In this document: piece by piece, positions 47,429 to 57,370 of the stretch
How positions within the stretch are numbered: position 1 is the first letter of the stretch
How the letters are laid out: each line of letters begins with the position of its first letter
Source: an uncultured Gilliamella sp.
Lineage (GTDB): Bacteria; Pseudomonadota; Gammaproteobacteria; Enterobacterales; Orbaceae
NCBI GenBank assembly: GCA_945271295.1
Contig: CALYPG010000016.1
Span: forward strand, 1 to 58,480
Length of the DNA: 58,480 nucleotides
Direction: 5' to 3'
Translations under genes and position numbers: made by a program
The notes under the pieces: generated by a model
The model's database searches: none
The model's input: the letters and a program-made list of their open reading frames with translations, nothing else
Told to the model about the DNA's origin: nothing

Positions 47429-47728
47429 ATGAAAACACCAGAACAATGCCTTGATATGACGGAGATTCGTACTGAAATCGATAACATTGATCATAGTGTT
47501 ATCCAACTATTGGCTACTTGATTTACCTATGTGAAAGCTGCAAGTAAATTCAAAAAAAATACTACCGAAGTTCAAGCAAAAGAGCGCTTTAATAGCATGC
47601 TAGAACAGCGCAAACAGTGGGCTATAGAGTTAGGATTAAATGGTGATATTATTAAAGACCTTTATGCCGATTTGGTTAGATATTTTATTAATGAAGAATT
47701 AAAATATTTTAATGATAAAGAACAATAA
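47429..47728 (+). pseudogene. Chorismate mutase (PchB-like) with a stop at the catalytic Arg31
   Basis: 99 codons align without gaps to PchB-type chorismate mutase/isochorismate-pyruvate lyase: MKTPEQCLDM, IRTEIDNIDH, YVKAASKFK, and ERFNSMLEQRKQWA. Codon 31 is TGA (47519-47521), where homologues have Arg (CGA would need one change). In Pseudomonas PchB, Arg31 is an active-site residue. The rest of the frame is clean, so the lesion is recent, a sequencing error or read-through. An internal GTG (47531) could start only the C-terminal two thirds. Confidence 0.85.
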
Positions 47729-47741
47729 ATAGAGTTTGAAC

Positions 47742-48257
47742 ATGGAATATATTAATAAACAGCAATTATTAAATGAAATTAATAAAACAGCACAATTATT
47801 TATCGATGAATTTAGTTCGATCCCTGAGTCGCAAAAAGATGTTTTAGTTGACGGCGTCGATCGAACACCTTCACAAATGCTTGCTTATCAACTCGGCTGG
47901 TTAAATTTAGTTAAATCTTGGGATGATCAGGAGCTTGCTGGCAATTCTCCGGTATTACCAGCTCCCGGTTATAAATGGAATCGCTTAGGTGATCTCTATC
48001 AAGAATTTTATAAAACCTATCAAGGGTTCTCCTTACAAGAATTAATCCTGTCATTTAAACAACAAATTAACATATGGAATGATTGGATTGAATCTTTAAG
48101 TGAAGCAACGCTCTTTATCAAAGATGAACGCAATTGGACTAAACCCTATCCTGAAGCATGGACTGTTGCAAAGTTTATTCATATTAATTCAGTCGCACCG
48201 TTTAAATCATTTAGAACCAAAATTAGGAAATGGAAAAAATTAAATACCGCAATTTGA
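47742..48257 (+). CDS. ClbS/DfsB-family four-helix-bundle protein
   Basis: 171 residues aligned by eye to E. coli ClbS: AYQLGWLNLVKSWDDQE against SYLIGWGELVLHWHDQE, GYKWNRLGDLYQEFYKTY against GFKWNELGRLAQKFYRDY, and a C-terminal NSVAPFKSFRTKIRKWKK. ClbS hydrolyses the electrophilic cyclopropane of colibactin and protects the producer's DNA; most DfsB relatives are uncharacterised. ATG 47742 is chosen over a TTG six bases upstream. No colibactin biosynthesis genes are in the window. Follows the chorismate mutase pseudogene by 13 bases. Confidence 0.85.
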   Translation: MEYINKQQLLNEINKTAQLFIDEFSSIPESQKDVLVDGVDRTPSQMLAYQLGWLNLVKSWDDQELAGNSPVLPAPGYKWNRLGDLYQEFYKTYQGFSLQELILSFKQQINIWNDWIESLSEATLFIKDERNWTKPYPEAWTVAKFIHINSVAPFKSFRTKIRKWKKLNTAI

Positions 48258-48302
48258 GATAATGTTAGACAGTTTAATTCAACATTGTTGAAGAGGGAAA
48301 TT

Positions 48303-48536
48303 ATGGCTTTTTCAAAACAGGAATATAATCAACTGGTGGCATTAAAGTTTGTTGGAGCCAAAATAATCGAGCGCCTTGAACAAATGGAACTCGATTCCTT
48401 TGCTAAATTACGCAACTCTTCATTAGAAGAAATTCTTAACAAAGGCGCATTACTAACAGGATCTAGTTGTTGGAAAAACAGTCATCAGGCGAAAACAGCA
48501 ATATTGAATATATTAACTTTAGTTAAACAGTCGTAA
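48303..48536 (+). CDS. Small helix-hairpin-helix protein
   Basis: 77 residues from ATG 48303 (GAGGGA site upstream). The N-terminal part YNQLVALKFVGAKIIERLEQMEL reads as a helix-hairpin-helix, as in Cdd1-like ('pathogenicity locus') and other DNA-binding HhH proteins, though the hairpin's second Gly is replaced. It probably contacts nucleic acid. No partner gene is apparent; it shares orientation with the ClbS-like gene. Confidence 0.65.
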   Translation: MAFSKQEYNQLVALKFVGAKIIERLEQMELDSFAKLRNSSLEEILNKGALLTGSSCWKNSHQAKTAILNILTLVKQS

Positions 48537-48610
48537 TCTTAGGTTTTATAGTATTATTTAAGTTAGTCAGTAAAATTTCACTTTTTACTACTTTTTAAGC
48601 AAAACGTTTT

Positions 48611-49072
48611 TTACAACACATACTCCATTTGAATATCACAACGTTGATAAGGTGATGGTAAGCCAATAATTTCTTTAAATCCTAATTTTCGATAGAGGCC
48701 TATTGCTGGTTTTAATTTGGTATTGCTTTCTAAATAAATTTTTTTAGCTCCAAGTTTTTTGGCCTGGTTTAATGCGGCTTGTCCTAAAAGAAAGCCAATT
48801 TGTTTACCTTGGGCTTTAGGTGATACCGCCATTTTAGCTAGCTCATAATCGTAATTATCATTGTGCATTTTGATTAAAGCGCAGCTACCAACAGGTATAT
48901 TTTCTAATAAAGCAATAAAGATATAACCACCATTATCCAAAATATATTCTTGTGGATTATCTAGTGCTTTATAGTCTGATTCTTCCATTTCAAAATAGTT
49001 TTTTATCCATTCTTCATTTAATGCTCTAAACTGCGCTTGATAGCATGCTTGAAAAGGAACAATTTTGATCAT
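48611..49072 (-). CDS. GNAT-family N-acetyltransferase
   Basis: 153 residues with the GNAT fold: strand-rich centre (GYIFIALLENIPVGSCALI), motif A AVSPKAQGKQIGFLLG with the Q-x-x-G acetyl-CoA loop, and C-terminal YLESNTKLKPAIGLYRKLGF. It transfers an acetyl group from acetyl-CoA to an unknown amine. Convergent with the HhH gene. Confidence 0.88.
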   Translation of the reverse strand: MIKIVPFQACYQAQFRALNEEWIKNYFEMEESDYKALDNPQEYILDNGGYIFIALLENIPVGSCALIKMHNDNYDYELAKMAVSPKAQGKQIGFLLGQAALNQAKKLGAKKIYLESNTKLKPAIGLYRKLGFKEIIGLPSPYQRCDIQMEYVL

Positions 49073-49325
49073 GTTATCACCTCTAATTTGATTTTATCCG
49101 TCAAATTGCAAATTTATGGTTAATAGGTATAAATTTTTTATGAATTAATATAATCTGTTCTAAGATAAAAAGAAATATTAAATTTATCTTAAAAGATTTT
49201 GTTCAATTTTATTTCTTAAATTCTAATATCAAAAGCGAATCTTGATAAAAAAAATCATGGTGATAATAAAAAATTAAAACATTTATGATGATTAATCTGT
49301 CACTGCTCAAAGTTGAGATAGCATC
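49073..49325. other. AT-rich spacer left of the IS30 remnant
   Basis: About 250 bases without a supported gene. The left terminus of the IS30 remnant should lie near its right end but I could not identify it. Confidence 0.45.
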
Positions 49326-49550
49326 ATGGAATATAAACAACTTATTGGTAAAGAAGGATACCAGATTATTTGCCTAAAAAGAGTAGGGTTTTAAGAAAAA
49401 AGTCATTGCTTAAATATTTAAAAGGTATGAATTAACCAATTATCGGGAACTGAAATGTAACAAAAACCATCGAGCTTGGATTCATACTTAGATGTTGAAT
49501 TCAGCATTGATTTTATACTTAAACGTATGCTTAACCTGAAACATCTTTAC
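49326..49550 (+). mobile_element. Internally deleted IS30-family element
   Basis: The 49326 ATG begins MEYKQLIGKEGYQI..LKRVGF, an IS30-type N-terminus with stops and shifts, then a frame reading KRYELTNYRELKCNKN, the decayed HESTISRELKRN helix-turn-helix. This joins directly to AWIHT and a stop, matching the end of the transposase at 21404, followed by the same right-end sequence (49511-49550). Some 250-300 codons are deleted, leaving a short non-autonomous, MITE-like copy. Confidence 0.75.
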
Positions 49551-49786
49551 ATAAATTAACGTTCAGTTGAGCTAAGCTATTGGGGTTTTAATAAACCAAC
49601 GTTACCACAGGTGTATCATCCCCGCTAATTGTCAAACTAAGCAATTTGTTTTTGCTCATTCGATTGAAGTTTGGCAAAATAGATAAATTATTGGGTGTTG
49701 GTACTATCGTTTTCAATAATTATTGATAAAATCTGAATAATAAAACAAACATTTCATTATTGATCAAAACAGGAATTAAATTTAGG

Positions 49787-51727
49787 GTGATTAGTCAAAT
49801 TAAACAAATAATGCAAGCATTGCTCATATTGAGTAGTATGAGTGGATTAGTCATTTTTTCTGTGCCAGTTTATGCTGATCAAGAACCACCCATTTCATCT
49901 GAATTAGAACCAGTAATAGATACAACGGAACCAACTTTATCATCTGCAAACACGGGTTTACACCAAACAACAGAGAAAATTTATCATCAAAAAGTTTTTT
50001 CACTACTAGGTAAACCTAAATATGCTGATAATTTTGAGCACCTAGAGTATGCTAACCCCAATGCACCCAAAGGTGGAATCATTAAACTAGCTGAAATAGG
50101 TAATTTTGATAATTTTAATCGATTTGCTAGTCGAGGTGTTCCTGAACGAAATTCGGCCTCTTTGTACGATAGTCTTTTTACCAATACTGCCGACGATATT
50201 ACTAGCTTTTATCCACTTATAGCCACATCGATAACATATTCAGATAGTTATCGATGGGCGGAAGTTACTATTAACCCCGATGCGCGTTTTCAAGATGGTA
50301 AACCAATTACTGCTGAAGATGTGGCTTTTACTTTTCATAAATTTATGACTGAGGGGGTTTCACAGTATCGTGTTTATAATCAGGGTATTACAGTTAAAGC
50401 GATTGATACTTATCGGGTTCGTATTGATTTGCCGATAACAGACCGAGAAAAATTACTCTCCTTTGTTGGTAATCTGTGGGTTATTCCCAAACATTTTTGG
50501 CAAAATCATGATTTTTCGGAACCAATTAGCACTCCACCAATTGGTAGTGGTCCTTACTATATTAGTGATTATAAAATGGGGCAATACGTAGTTTATAAAC
50601 GTAATCCTAATTACTGGGCTACTGATTTACCGATTAATAAAGGCTTAAATAATTTTGATGAAAAACGTATTGAGTACTATATGGATAATAGTATTGCTTT
50701 GGAAGCGTTTAAAGTAGGTGAATATGATTTCCGTGGTGAAAGTCAACCTAAAAATTGGTTTACTCAATATCAAGGTAAATATTTTGATGCCAACGAGATT
50801 ATAAAACAAGAAAAACCCGTTGAAACAGCTATAGATAGTCGGTGGTTAGCTTTCAATTTGCAAAAAGATCTATTTAAAGATATCAAAATTCGCGAAGCAA
50901 TAACTTTAGCTTTTGATTTTGAATGGCTAAACCGGGCTTTTTATTATGAAAGCTATAAAAGGCCTTACAGCTTTTTTGAAAATACTATATATGCCGCAAT
51001 CGGTAAACCAACTGAACAAGAACTCAAATGGTTAATGCCTTATAAGCATATTATTCCTGAGCGCGTGTTTGGTAATGCTTATTATGTACCCAAAAGTGAT
51101 GGCAAGGGGTTTAACCGCGACAATTTACTGAAAGCCAGTGAACTATTAAAACAAGCTGGGTGGATTATTAAAGGGGGGAAACTTATCGATGCTAAAACAC
51201 AGCAGCCTTTTGAGTTTGAATTAATTGCTGATCTTGGTGATGACATTAAATATGCTATTCCTTTTCAGCAAAATTTGGCTCGTTTAGGGATCACCATGAA
51301 AATTACAACCTTGGATCATGCGCAATTTATTCGTCGCTTGCGTGAACGAGATTATGATATGGCGCCACGTAATTATTATGCGGTGAATTACCCAACTTCA
51401 AACTTAATGATCAGTTGGGGTAGCCAATACCTTAATTCATCTTGGAATGGTTCAGGTTTACACAATGAAGCTATTGATAACATCATTACAGAAATTATTA
51501 AGAATTTGGATAACCAAGAAGAATTAATTCCGCTTGGGCGGGCATTAGATAGAATATTAACTCAAGAATATCCAATGATCCCGATGTGGTATAACAGTAA
51601 AACTTATTACGCATTTTGGAACAAATTTGGTCAACCTACTATAAAACCGACTTATGGTATTGGCATCGATAGTTGGTGGTATGATTTTGATAAAGCAGCC
51701 AACCTGTCAAAGAATCGGGAACATTAA
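49787..51727 (+). CDS. yejA: Microcin C/peptide ABC transporter substrate-binding protein YejA
   Basis: About 646 residues of a cluster C (SBP_bac_5) periplasmic protein: signal peptide ending near VYADQ, a low-complexity Pro/Thr linker, [26 protein letters not shown], and [24 protein letters not shown]. coli YejA (604) binds oligopeptides and microcin C. The start is uncertain: TTG 49760, GTG 49787 or ATG 49811 all precede the signal peptide; GTG 49787 retains a Lys before the hydrophobic core. First gene of yejABEF. Confidence 0.93.
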   Translation: MISQIKQIMQALLILSSMSGLVIFSVPVYADQEPPISSELEPVIDTTEPTLSSANTGLHQTTEKIYHQKVFSLLGKPKYADNFEHLEYANPNAPKGGIIKLAEIGNFDNFNRFASRGVPERNSASLYDSLFTNTADDITSFYPLIATSITYSDSYRWAEVTINPDARFQDGKPITAEDVAFTFHKFMTEGVSQYRVYNQGITVKAIDTYRVRIDLPITDREKLLSFVGNLWVIPKHFWQNHDFSEPISTPPIGSGPYYISDYKMGQYVVYKRNPNYWATDLPINKGLNNFDEKRIEYYMDNSIALEAFKVGEYDFRGESQPKNWFTQYQGKYFDANEIIKQEKPVETAIDSRWLAFNLQKDLFKDIKIREAITLAFDFEWLNRAFYYESYKRPYSFFENTIYAAIGKPTEQELKWLMPYKHIIPERVFGNAYYVPKSDGKGFNRDNLLKASELLKQAGWIIKGGKLIDAKTQQPFEFELIADLGDDIKYAIPFQQNLARLGITMKITTLDHAQFIRRLRERDYDMAPRNYYAVNYPTSNLMISWGSQYLNSSWNGSGLHNEAIDNIITEIIKNLDNQEELIPLGRALDRILTQEYPMIPMWYNSKTYYAFWNKFGQPTIKPTYGIGIDSWWYDFDKAANLSKNREH

Positions 51728-51728
51728 T

Positions 51729-52817
51729 ATGCTAAATTATCTTATTCGTCGCTTATTATTGATTATTCCTACTTTATTTGTGATTTTAACGATCAACTTT
51801 TTTATTGTGCAAGTAGCACCTGGCGGACCGGTTGACCAAGCATTATCCATGATTGAGAACGGCCCGCAAACTGGTCAGGGATTATTACTCGGAGGGGATA
51901 GTTCAGCGGTACCATTACAGCAACCTAAAAACGAATCTAATTATCGTGGTTCTCGCGGTCTTGATCCGCAAATTGTGGCAATGATAGAAAAACAATATGG
52001 TTTTGATAAACCAATTATTGAACGTTATATTGAAACACTTAAAAAGTATGTGCTTTTTGATTTTGGAAATAGCTTTTTTAAAAATGAATCGGTACTTGGG
52101 TTAATTGCTAAAAGCTTACCCGTTTCAATTTCATTAGGACTTTGGAGTACTATCATTGTTTATTTAATTTCAATTCCTTTAGGTATTCGTAAAGCGATAA
52201 AAGACGGTTCAGCTTTTGATTTTTGGTCAAGTACTTTAATCATTATTGGTTATGCTGTACCGCCTTTCTTACTAGCTGTTTTGTTAATCGTATTATTTGC
52301 TGGAGGTAGCTATTGGGATGTATTTCCATTACGTGGACTGATTTCCAGCCATTTTGAACATCTTGATTTTTGGGGGAAGGTAAAAGATTATGCCTGGCAT
52401 ATCTGTTTGCCTACTATAGCTATGGTTATTGGTGGTTTTGCATCACTAACAATGTTGACTAAAAACTCATTTTTAGATGAAATTCGCAAACAATATGTTA
52501 TTACTGCACGCGCCAAAGGATTAAGTGAACGGAAAATTTTGTATAAACATGTGTTTCGTAATGCCACATTATTGATTGTGTCTGGCTTCCCTGCAGCATT
52601 TGTTGGAATTTTATTTACAGGTTCATTATTGATTGAAATTATTTTTTCACTCAATGGACTCGGGTTATTAGGCTATGAAGCTATTATTCAACGTGATTAT
52701 CCGGTAATTTTTGGTTCACTGTATATTTTTACCTTAATTGGTCTTATCACTAAGTTATTATCAGATTTATCTTATATGTTGATAGATCCACGAATTGACT
52801 TTGAGGCTCGCAATTGA
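51729..52817 (+). CDS. yejB: ABC transporter permease YejB
   Basis: A 362-residue permease (E. coli 364) beginning [17 protein letters not shown], with the VAPGGPVDQ motif of DppB-type permeases and the EAA-like loop [22 protein letters not shown]. Starts one base after the yejA stop. With YejE it forms the inner-membrane channel for peptides and microcin C. Confidence 0.95.
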   Translation: MLNYLIRRLLLIIPTLFVILTINFFIVQVAPGGPVDQALSMIENGPQTGQGLLLGGDSSAVPLQQPKNESNYRGSRGLDPQIVAMIEKQYGFDKPIIERYIETLKKYVLFDFGNSFFKNESVLGLIAKSLPVSISLGLWSTIIVYLISIPLGIRKAIKDGSAFDFWSSTLIIIGYAVPPFLLAVLLIVLFAGGSYWDVFPLRGLISSHFEHLDFWGKVKDYAWHICLPTIAMVIGGFASLTMLTKNSFLDEIRKQYVITARAKGLSERKILYKHVFRNATLLIVSGFPAAFVGILFTGSLLIEIIFSLNGLGLLGYEAIIQRDYPVIFGSLYIFTLIGLITKLLSDLSYMLIDPRIDFEARN

Positions 52818-53848
52818 TGACCACAAACTATTCTATTAACCAGCAACGTTGGCAACGATTTAAATATAATCGCCGTGGTTATTATTCTTTATGGCTATTT
52901 TCTATTTTATTTGTAATTAGTTTGTTATCCGATTTTATTGTTAACGATAGACCGATATTTATTAAATATCAGAATAATTATTATTCGCCTATTTTTCATT
53001 TTTATCCTGAGACAGAATTTGGAGGGCAACTTGAAACCCAAACCAATTTTTTAGATCCGGCAATCCAAAGTAAAATAGAAGCGAATGGTTGGATTTTATG
53101 GGCACCATTTCGCTATAGTTATAATACGTTAATTACTGATGCTTCAAGTACTTTTCCAACCCCTCCATCTACAACTCACTGGCTAGGGACCACCGATGCT
53201 GGTTTTGATGTGTTAGCTAATATTTTGTATGGTTTTCGTATTTCAATGTTTTTTGCTATTTTCCTAACATTCATAACCTCTATTATTGGAGTGATAATTG
53301 GAGCTATTCAAGGTTATTATGGTGGTAAAGTTGATTTAATTGGTCAGAGACTGATTGAAATCTGGAGTGGCTTACCTGAATTATTTGTGATTATTTTACT
53401 GGCTAGTATTTTACCGCTTAATTTTTGGTGGCTACTTGGTATCACCGTTCTTTTTGGTTGGATGGCCTTAGTGGGTATTGTGCGTGCTGAATTCTTACGC
53501 ACCCGTAACTTTGATTATGTTCGTGCTGCAAAAGCTATGGGAGTGAGTGATAGTAAAATTATGTTCCGTCATATGTTACCTAATGCAATGGTGGCAACAC
53601 TAACTTTTTTACCATTTATTTTATGTGGTTCAATTACCGCTTTGACTTCTTTAGACTTTTTAGGTTATGGTCTACCAATTGATTCACCTTCGCTTGGTCG
53701 TTTATTACTCCAAGGCAAAAATAATTTGCAAGCCCCATGGCTTGGCATTAGTTCTTTTTTAATTATAGCCACATTGCTATCACTTCTTATTTTTATTGGT
53801 GAAGCAGTAAGAGATGCTTTTGATCCAAACAAAGGAGTATATCAATGA
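52817..53848 (+). CDS. yejE: ABC transporter permease YejE
   Basis: A 343-residue permease (E. coli 341) of the DppC type: N-terminal RWQRFKYNRRGYYSLW, a periplasmic insertion, HWLGTTDAGFDV and loop YVRAAKAMGVSDSKIMFRHMLPNA. The ATG at 52817 overlaps the yejB stop by one base (TGATG). Confidence 0.95.
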   Translation: MTTNYSINQQRWQRFKYNRRGYYSLWLFSILFVISLLSDFIVNDRPIFIKYQNNYYSPIFHFYPETEFGGQLETQTNFLDPAIQSKIEANGWILWAPFRYSYNTLITDASSTFPTPPSTTHWLGTTDAGFDVLANILYGFRISMFFAIFLTFITSIIGVIIGAIQGYYGGKVDLIGQRLIEIWSGLPELFVIILLASILPLNFWWLLGITVLFGWMALVGIVRAEFLRTRNFDYVRAAKAMGVSDSKIMFRHMLPNAMVATLTFLPFILCGSITALTSLDFLGYGLPIDSPSLGRLLLQGKNNLQAPWLGISSFLIIATLLSLLIFIGEAVRDAFDPNKGVYQ

Positions 53849-55554
53849 GTTCTCCTTTATTGTCTGTTCAGAATTTGAGTATTGCGTTTAGCAAAAATGC
53901 AAAAGAACAATCACAAGTTGTGACTAATGTTAGTTTTGATTTATATGAGCAAGAAACACTTGCATTGGTTGGTGAATCTGGTTCAGGTAAAAGTGTCACT
54001 GCACTTTCAATATTGCGCTTATTGCCTAAAGGAAGAGTTATTTATCCAACCGGTGATATTTTGTTTGAAGGAAAATCGCTACTTAATGCACCAGAGGAAG
54101 AACTACGTAAAGTACGTGGTAACCATATAAGTATGATCTTTCAAGAACCTATGGTATCACTTAATCCCTTACATACAGTTGAAAAACAGCTTTATGAAGT
54201 TTTGTCATTACATCGTGGTATGCGGCGTAATGCTGCACGAGGCGAGATTTTACTGTATCTAGATCGTGTTGGGATTAAACAGCCTAAAAATAAATTATCT
54301 GCTTATCCACATCAATTATCTGGTGGTGAAAGGCAGCGAGTGATGATTGCAATGGCAATTTTAACTCATCCAAAATTATTGATTGCTGATGAACCCACTA
54401 CCGCACTAGATGTTTCGGTACAAGCACAAATTATCCAGTTGCTTAAGGAATTAAAAAATGAACTCAACATGAGTATGTTGTTTATTTCGCATAATTTAGG
54501 CATTGTTAAAAAGTTAGCTGATAAAGTGGCAGTAATGCAACAAGGGCAAATTGTTGAGTATAATAATCGGCAACGCATATTTTTGCGTCCTAAACATGAT
54601 TATACTAAAACACTATTAAATTCTGAACCAACCGGTGATCCCGTGCCATTACCTGATACCCCAGGAATACTGCTGAATGTTAATCATCTTAATGTAGAAG
54701 TAATTAGCAAAAAACGTTTATTTAGCAGTGAAAAGAAAAAAATTGTTGATAATATTGGTTTTGCTATACATCAAGGCGAAACAGTGGGTATTGTTGGTGA
54801 ATCTGGATCGGGGAAAAGTACTACAGCATTAGCAATCTTACGTTTGATTAAATCCCGAGGAGATATTTTATTTGATAGCCATCCAATACAAAATCTAAAA
54901 GGAAAAAAACTATTACCATTTCGTAGACGTATGCAAGTTGTGTTTCAAGATCCTTTTTCTTCACTTAACCCTCGTTTTAATGTTGAACAAATAATTAGTG
55001 AAGGATTAGTTACCCATAAAAAACTCAGTAAAGCCGAACGCGAAAAAGCTGTTGTTGATATTATGCAAGAAGTTGGTCTAGATCCTGATATGCGATTTCG
55101 TTACCCTACTGAATTTTCAGGAGGGCAACGTCAACGAATAGCGATCGCCAGAGCACTTATTTTACAACCGGAATTACTCATTTTAGATGAACCAACATCA
55201 TCGTTAGATCACACTATTCAACGACAAATAATTAACTTGTTAAAATCATTGCAGAAGAAGTACCAATTTAGTTATCTGTTTATTAGCCATGATTTGTCAG
55301 TAATTTATTCCATGTGTCATCAAGTTGTTGTTATGAAAGATGGCAAAATTATTGAACAGGGTTCGCGTAAAAAGATCTTTTATTCACCTGAAAATGAGTA
55401 TACCAAGACTTTGCTGTCATTTTTAGATAAACCACGCCGATCTAAAGTTACAACTGAATCGCTGATATATCAGGATAAAATTGATTTAAAAGAGGATCAA
55501 AAACAGACAAGAAATATCAATTGGGAGGATGCCTTATTAATGCGCAAGGAATAA
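53845..55554 (+). CDS. yejF: Tandem ABC ATPase YejF
   Basis: A 569-residue protein with two complete ATPase domains: Walker A GESGSGKS in each, signatures LSGGERQR and FSGGQRQR, Walker B LLIADEPTTALD and [13 protein letters not shown]. coli YejF is 529 residues; the extra is mostly a Lys-rich C-terminal tail. It drives the YejBE channel. Overlaps yejE by 4 bases. Confidence 0.95.
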   Translation: MSSPLLSVQNLSIAFSKNAKEQSQVVTNVSFDLYEQETLALVGESGSGKSVTALSILRLLPKGRVIYPTGDILFEGKSLLNAPEEELRKVRGNHISMIFQEPMVSLNPLHTVEKQLYEVLSLHRGMRRNAARGEILLYLDRVGIKQPKNKLSAYPHQLSGGERQRVMIAMAILTHPKLLIADEPTTALDVSVQAQIIQLLKELKNELNMSMLFISHNLGIVKKLADKVAVMQQGQIVEYNNRQRIFLRPKHDYTKTLLNSEPTGDPVPLPDTPGILLNVNHLNVEVISKKRLFSSEKKKIVDNIGFAIHQGETVGIVGESGSGKSTTALAILRLIKSRGDILFDSHPIQNLKGKKLLPFRRRMQVVFQDPFSSLNPRFNVEQIISEGLVTHKKLSKAEREKAVVDIMQEVGLDPDMRFRYPTEFSGGQRQRIAIARALILQPELLILDEPTSSLDHTIQRQIINLLKSLQKKYQFSYLFISHDLSVIYSMCHQVVVMKDGKIIEQGSRKKIFYSPENEYTKTLLSFLDKPRRSKVTTESLIYQDKIDLKEDQKQTRNINWEDALLMRKE

Positions 55555-55608
55555 ATACAATAGTAATTTAAGTAACTATTAATACAGCATAGTAAATGAG
55601 TTATTTTT

Positions 55609-56505
55609 ATGAGTAAATATATTAATCTACTGAGTAGGTCAATTATGCAAAAACGAATATTTCCCTTTTTAATATTGATTTGTCTATCCTTGTTTTCAAT
55701 TAAGGTAATGGCGTTAACCTGTGGTGATGATATAAGCCAAAATATCGTCTCAGCGAATAATTATATTTTTCAAATAGTTGATTATATCGACTCACCCGCT
55801 AAAGGAATTAAACAAGAGGTTAGAACTACAACGACAACCTTAGCGAATAATGTGCCAAATTCAACAGTTATACAAAAGCTTGAATATGATCGCTATGGGC
55901 AGATTATCAAAAGTAAATATGATATTTATTCAGAAGAAAATAAGAAGCTTTATTCTGAAAATCTGCGAAAAAATAATTTAGGTTGGGAAAATTTCATTGA
56001 AGATGTCGAAGATAAAACCACTAGTCTTATCCAATTTAAGACAGATACTCAAGGCAAGATTATTGAGTCACAACAAGCAAAAAGGTCTGTAGATTTCGTT
56101 TTTGTTGAAACAGATACATATAATTATAATGATAATAATTGCCTTATTAACAAAAATGTTCAATGGCAACTTAAAGAAATTGATACACATGGCAAATTTA
56201 CTGGAACAAATCAAAAGGGATCATCAACTTATAATTTTGAATACCAGAATAACCAATTAGGTCGCGTATTGTATAATTTTAGTAATAATACAAAAAATGA
56301 AAGTACCTTTTTATATCACTATGATGAAAATAAACAATTAACGGCGATACATTCTGTAAATCTCTTTGGTAATAATGACAAGACAGAATATATTACGCAA
56401 TTTTTAACTTTTAATGATAAACATGATTGGCTTACAGCTAGTAAAGTCAGGGCGAATCAAGAAAATAAACACATTAATATTGTTAGAGAACTGACCTATT
56501 ATTAA
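55609..56505 (+). CDS. Exported protein of unknown function
   Basis: 298 residues (286 if ATG 55645 is used, which gives a neater signal peptide QKRIFPFLILICLSLFS). The mature part has two cysteines (about residues 38 and 178 from the first ATG), and many Tyr/Asn-rich strands reading YxYDENKQL-like, reminiscent of YD-repeat or RHS-type beta-structure though too divergent to call. Probably periplasmic. Located between yejF and convergent frdD. I do not recognise the family. Confidence 0.65.
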   Translation: MSKYINLLSRSIMQKRIFPFLILICLSLFSIKVMALTCGDDISQNIVSANNYIFQIVDYIDSPAKGIKQEVRTTTTTLANNVPNSTVIQKLEYDRYGQIIKSKYDIYSEENKKLYSENLRKNNLGWENFIEDVEDKTTSLIQFKTDTQGKIIESQQAKRSVDFVFVETDTYNYNDNNCLINKNVQWQLKEIDTHGKFTGTNQKGSSTYNFEYQNNQLGRVLYNFSNNTKNESTFLYHYDENKQLTAIHSVNLFGNNDKTEYITQFLTFNDKHDWLTASKVRANQENKHINIVRELTYY

Positions 56506-56570
56506 TTGATTAAACTAGTTGTATTATTCTTATAACACTATTGTAGGTGTTTATATCTCAACTAAGCCTA

Positions 56571-56927
56571 TTAGGCTCGAATAAATAAAATGTAAATTGC
56601 ATGCGTTGTCCAGGCGAGTGCTAATGTATAAATAAGTAACTTTTCGCGTTTTGGATAAATTTTAAATTCATGCAATATGGTTAATATTCTTGGTAATCCA
56701 AACCAAATTGGCAATGTAATCATTAGTAATAAAAACACTTTACCCAGTTCAGTGTTAACTAATTTAAGAATATAAGAACGGGTTGGAGCATTTCCATATG
56801 GGATAATAAACGCCATGATAGCAATTACAATTGGTGAAAAAATTGCTGCCCAGGTCCCACCAAGTATGAATAATCCCTTAGCAACTTTACTATTTGATTG
56901 TTTATTTTCTGATTGTTGATTTTTCAT
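56571..56927 (-). CDS. frdD: Fumarate reductase membrane anchor FrdD (orphan)
   Basis: A 118-residue three-helix anchor (E. coli 119) recognisable by GLFILGGTWAAIFSPI against GLFGAGGMWSAIIAPV and GKVFLLLMITLPIWFGLPR against GRVFLFLMIVLPLWCGLHR. The quinol-site Trp14 of E. coli FrdD is Lys here (KVAKGLF for PVFWGLF). FrdA and FrdB genes are not upstream or downstream. 14 bases after frdC. Confidence 0.85.
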   Translation of the reverse strand: MKNQQSENKQSNSKVAKGLFILGGTWAAIFSPIVIAIMAFIIPYGNAPTRSYILKLVNTELGKVFLLLMITLPIWFGLPRILTILHEFKIYPKREKLLIYTLALAWTTHAIYILFIRA

Positions 56928-56941
56928 TATTTAAATACCAC

Positions 56942-57370
56942 TTATTTCAATACCAATAGAAGTAAAAAAATTGATATTGCTATTGTCACGATCCACAAAC
57001 CAGCAGACATTAACCATGCCCGTGATTTTTGATTACCCTGATTTAAAGGTAATATTTTAGTAGTAGAATTGAACCATAGTATAGAGTGTAATAGAGCAAC
57101 AAATAGTACTAAACTATTTATAGCAACAACTATTGGATGACGCAAAAAAAAGATAAATCGATAAAACTCATCTTGGCCAACGGCATTAGTATACATACAA
57201 ATTACTCCATACATTAATATCAAACTCACCCAAAGCATTGAAAAAGGTATTAATTTATGGATGATTGAAAATAGTAATGTACGCTTTGATTTTGGTTGAA
57301 TATGGCTAATATCATTACCATTATCTTGATAATGATTGGCTGGATTTTTATCGTTATTTTCTCGATTCAT
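56942..57370 (-). CDS. frdC: Fumarate reductase membrane anchor FrdC (orphan, divergent)
   Basis: A 142-residue three-helix protein related to FrdC (E. coli 131): FLRHPIVVAINSLVLFVALLHSILWF matches [26 protein letters not shown]. The N-terminal 35 residues are hydrophilic and unlike E. coli. The Arg-Glu pair in LREGT (with quinol-site Glu29) is replaced by His-Lys. No frdA/frdB precedes it: the next 528 bases hold no gene. A possible FNR site lies 55 bases upstream. Confidence 0.78.
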   Translation of the reverse strand: MNRENNDKNPANHYQDNGNDISHIQPKSKRTLLFSIIHKLIPFSMLWVSLILMYGVICMYTNAVGQDEFYRFIFFLRHPIVVAINSLVLFVALLHSILWFNSTTKILPLNQGNQKSRAWLMSAGLWIVTIAISIFLLLLVLK

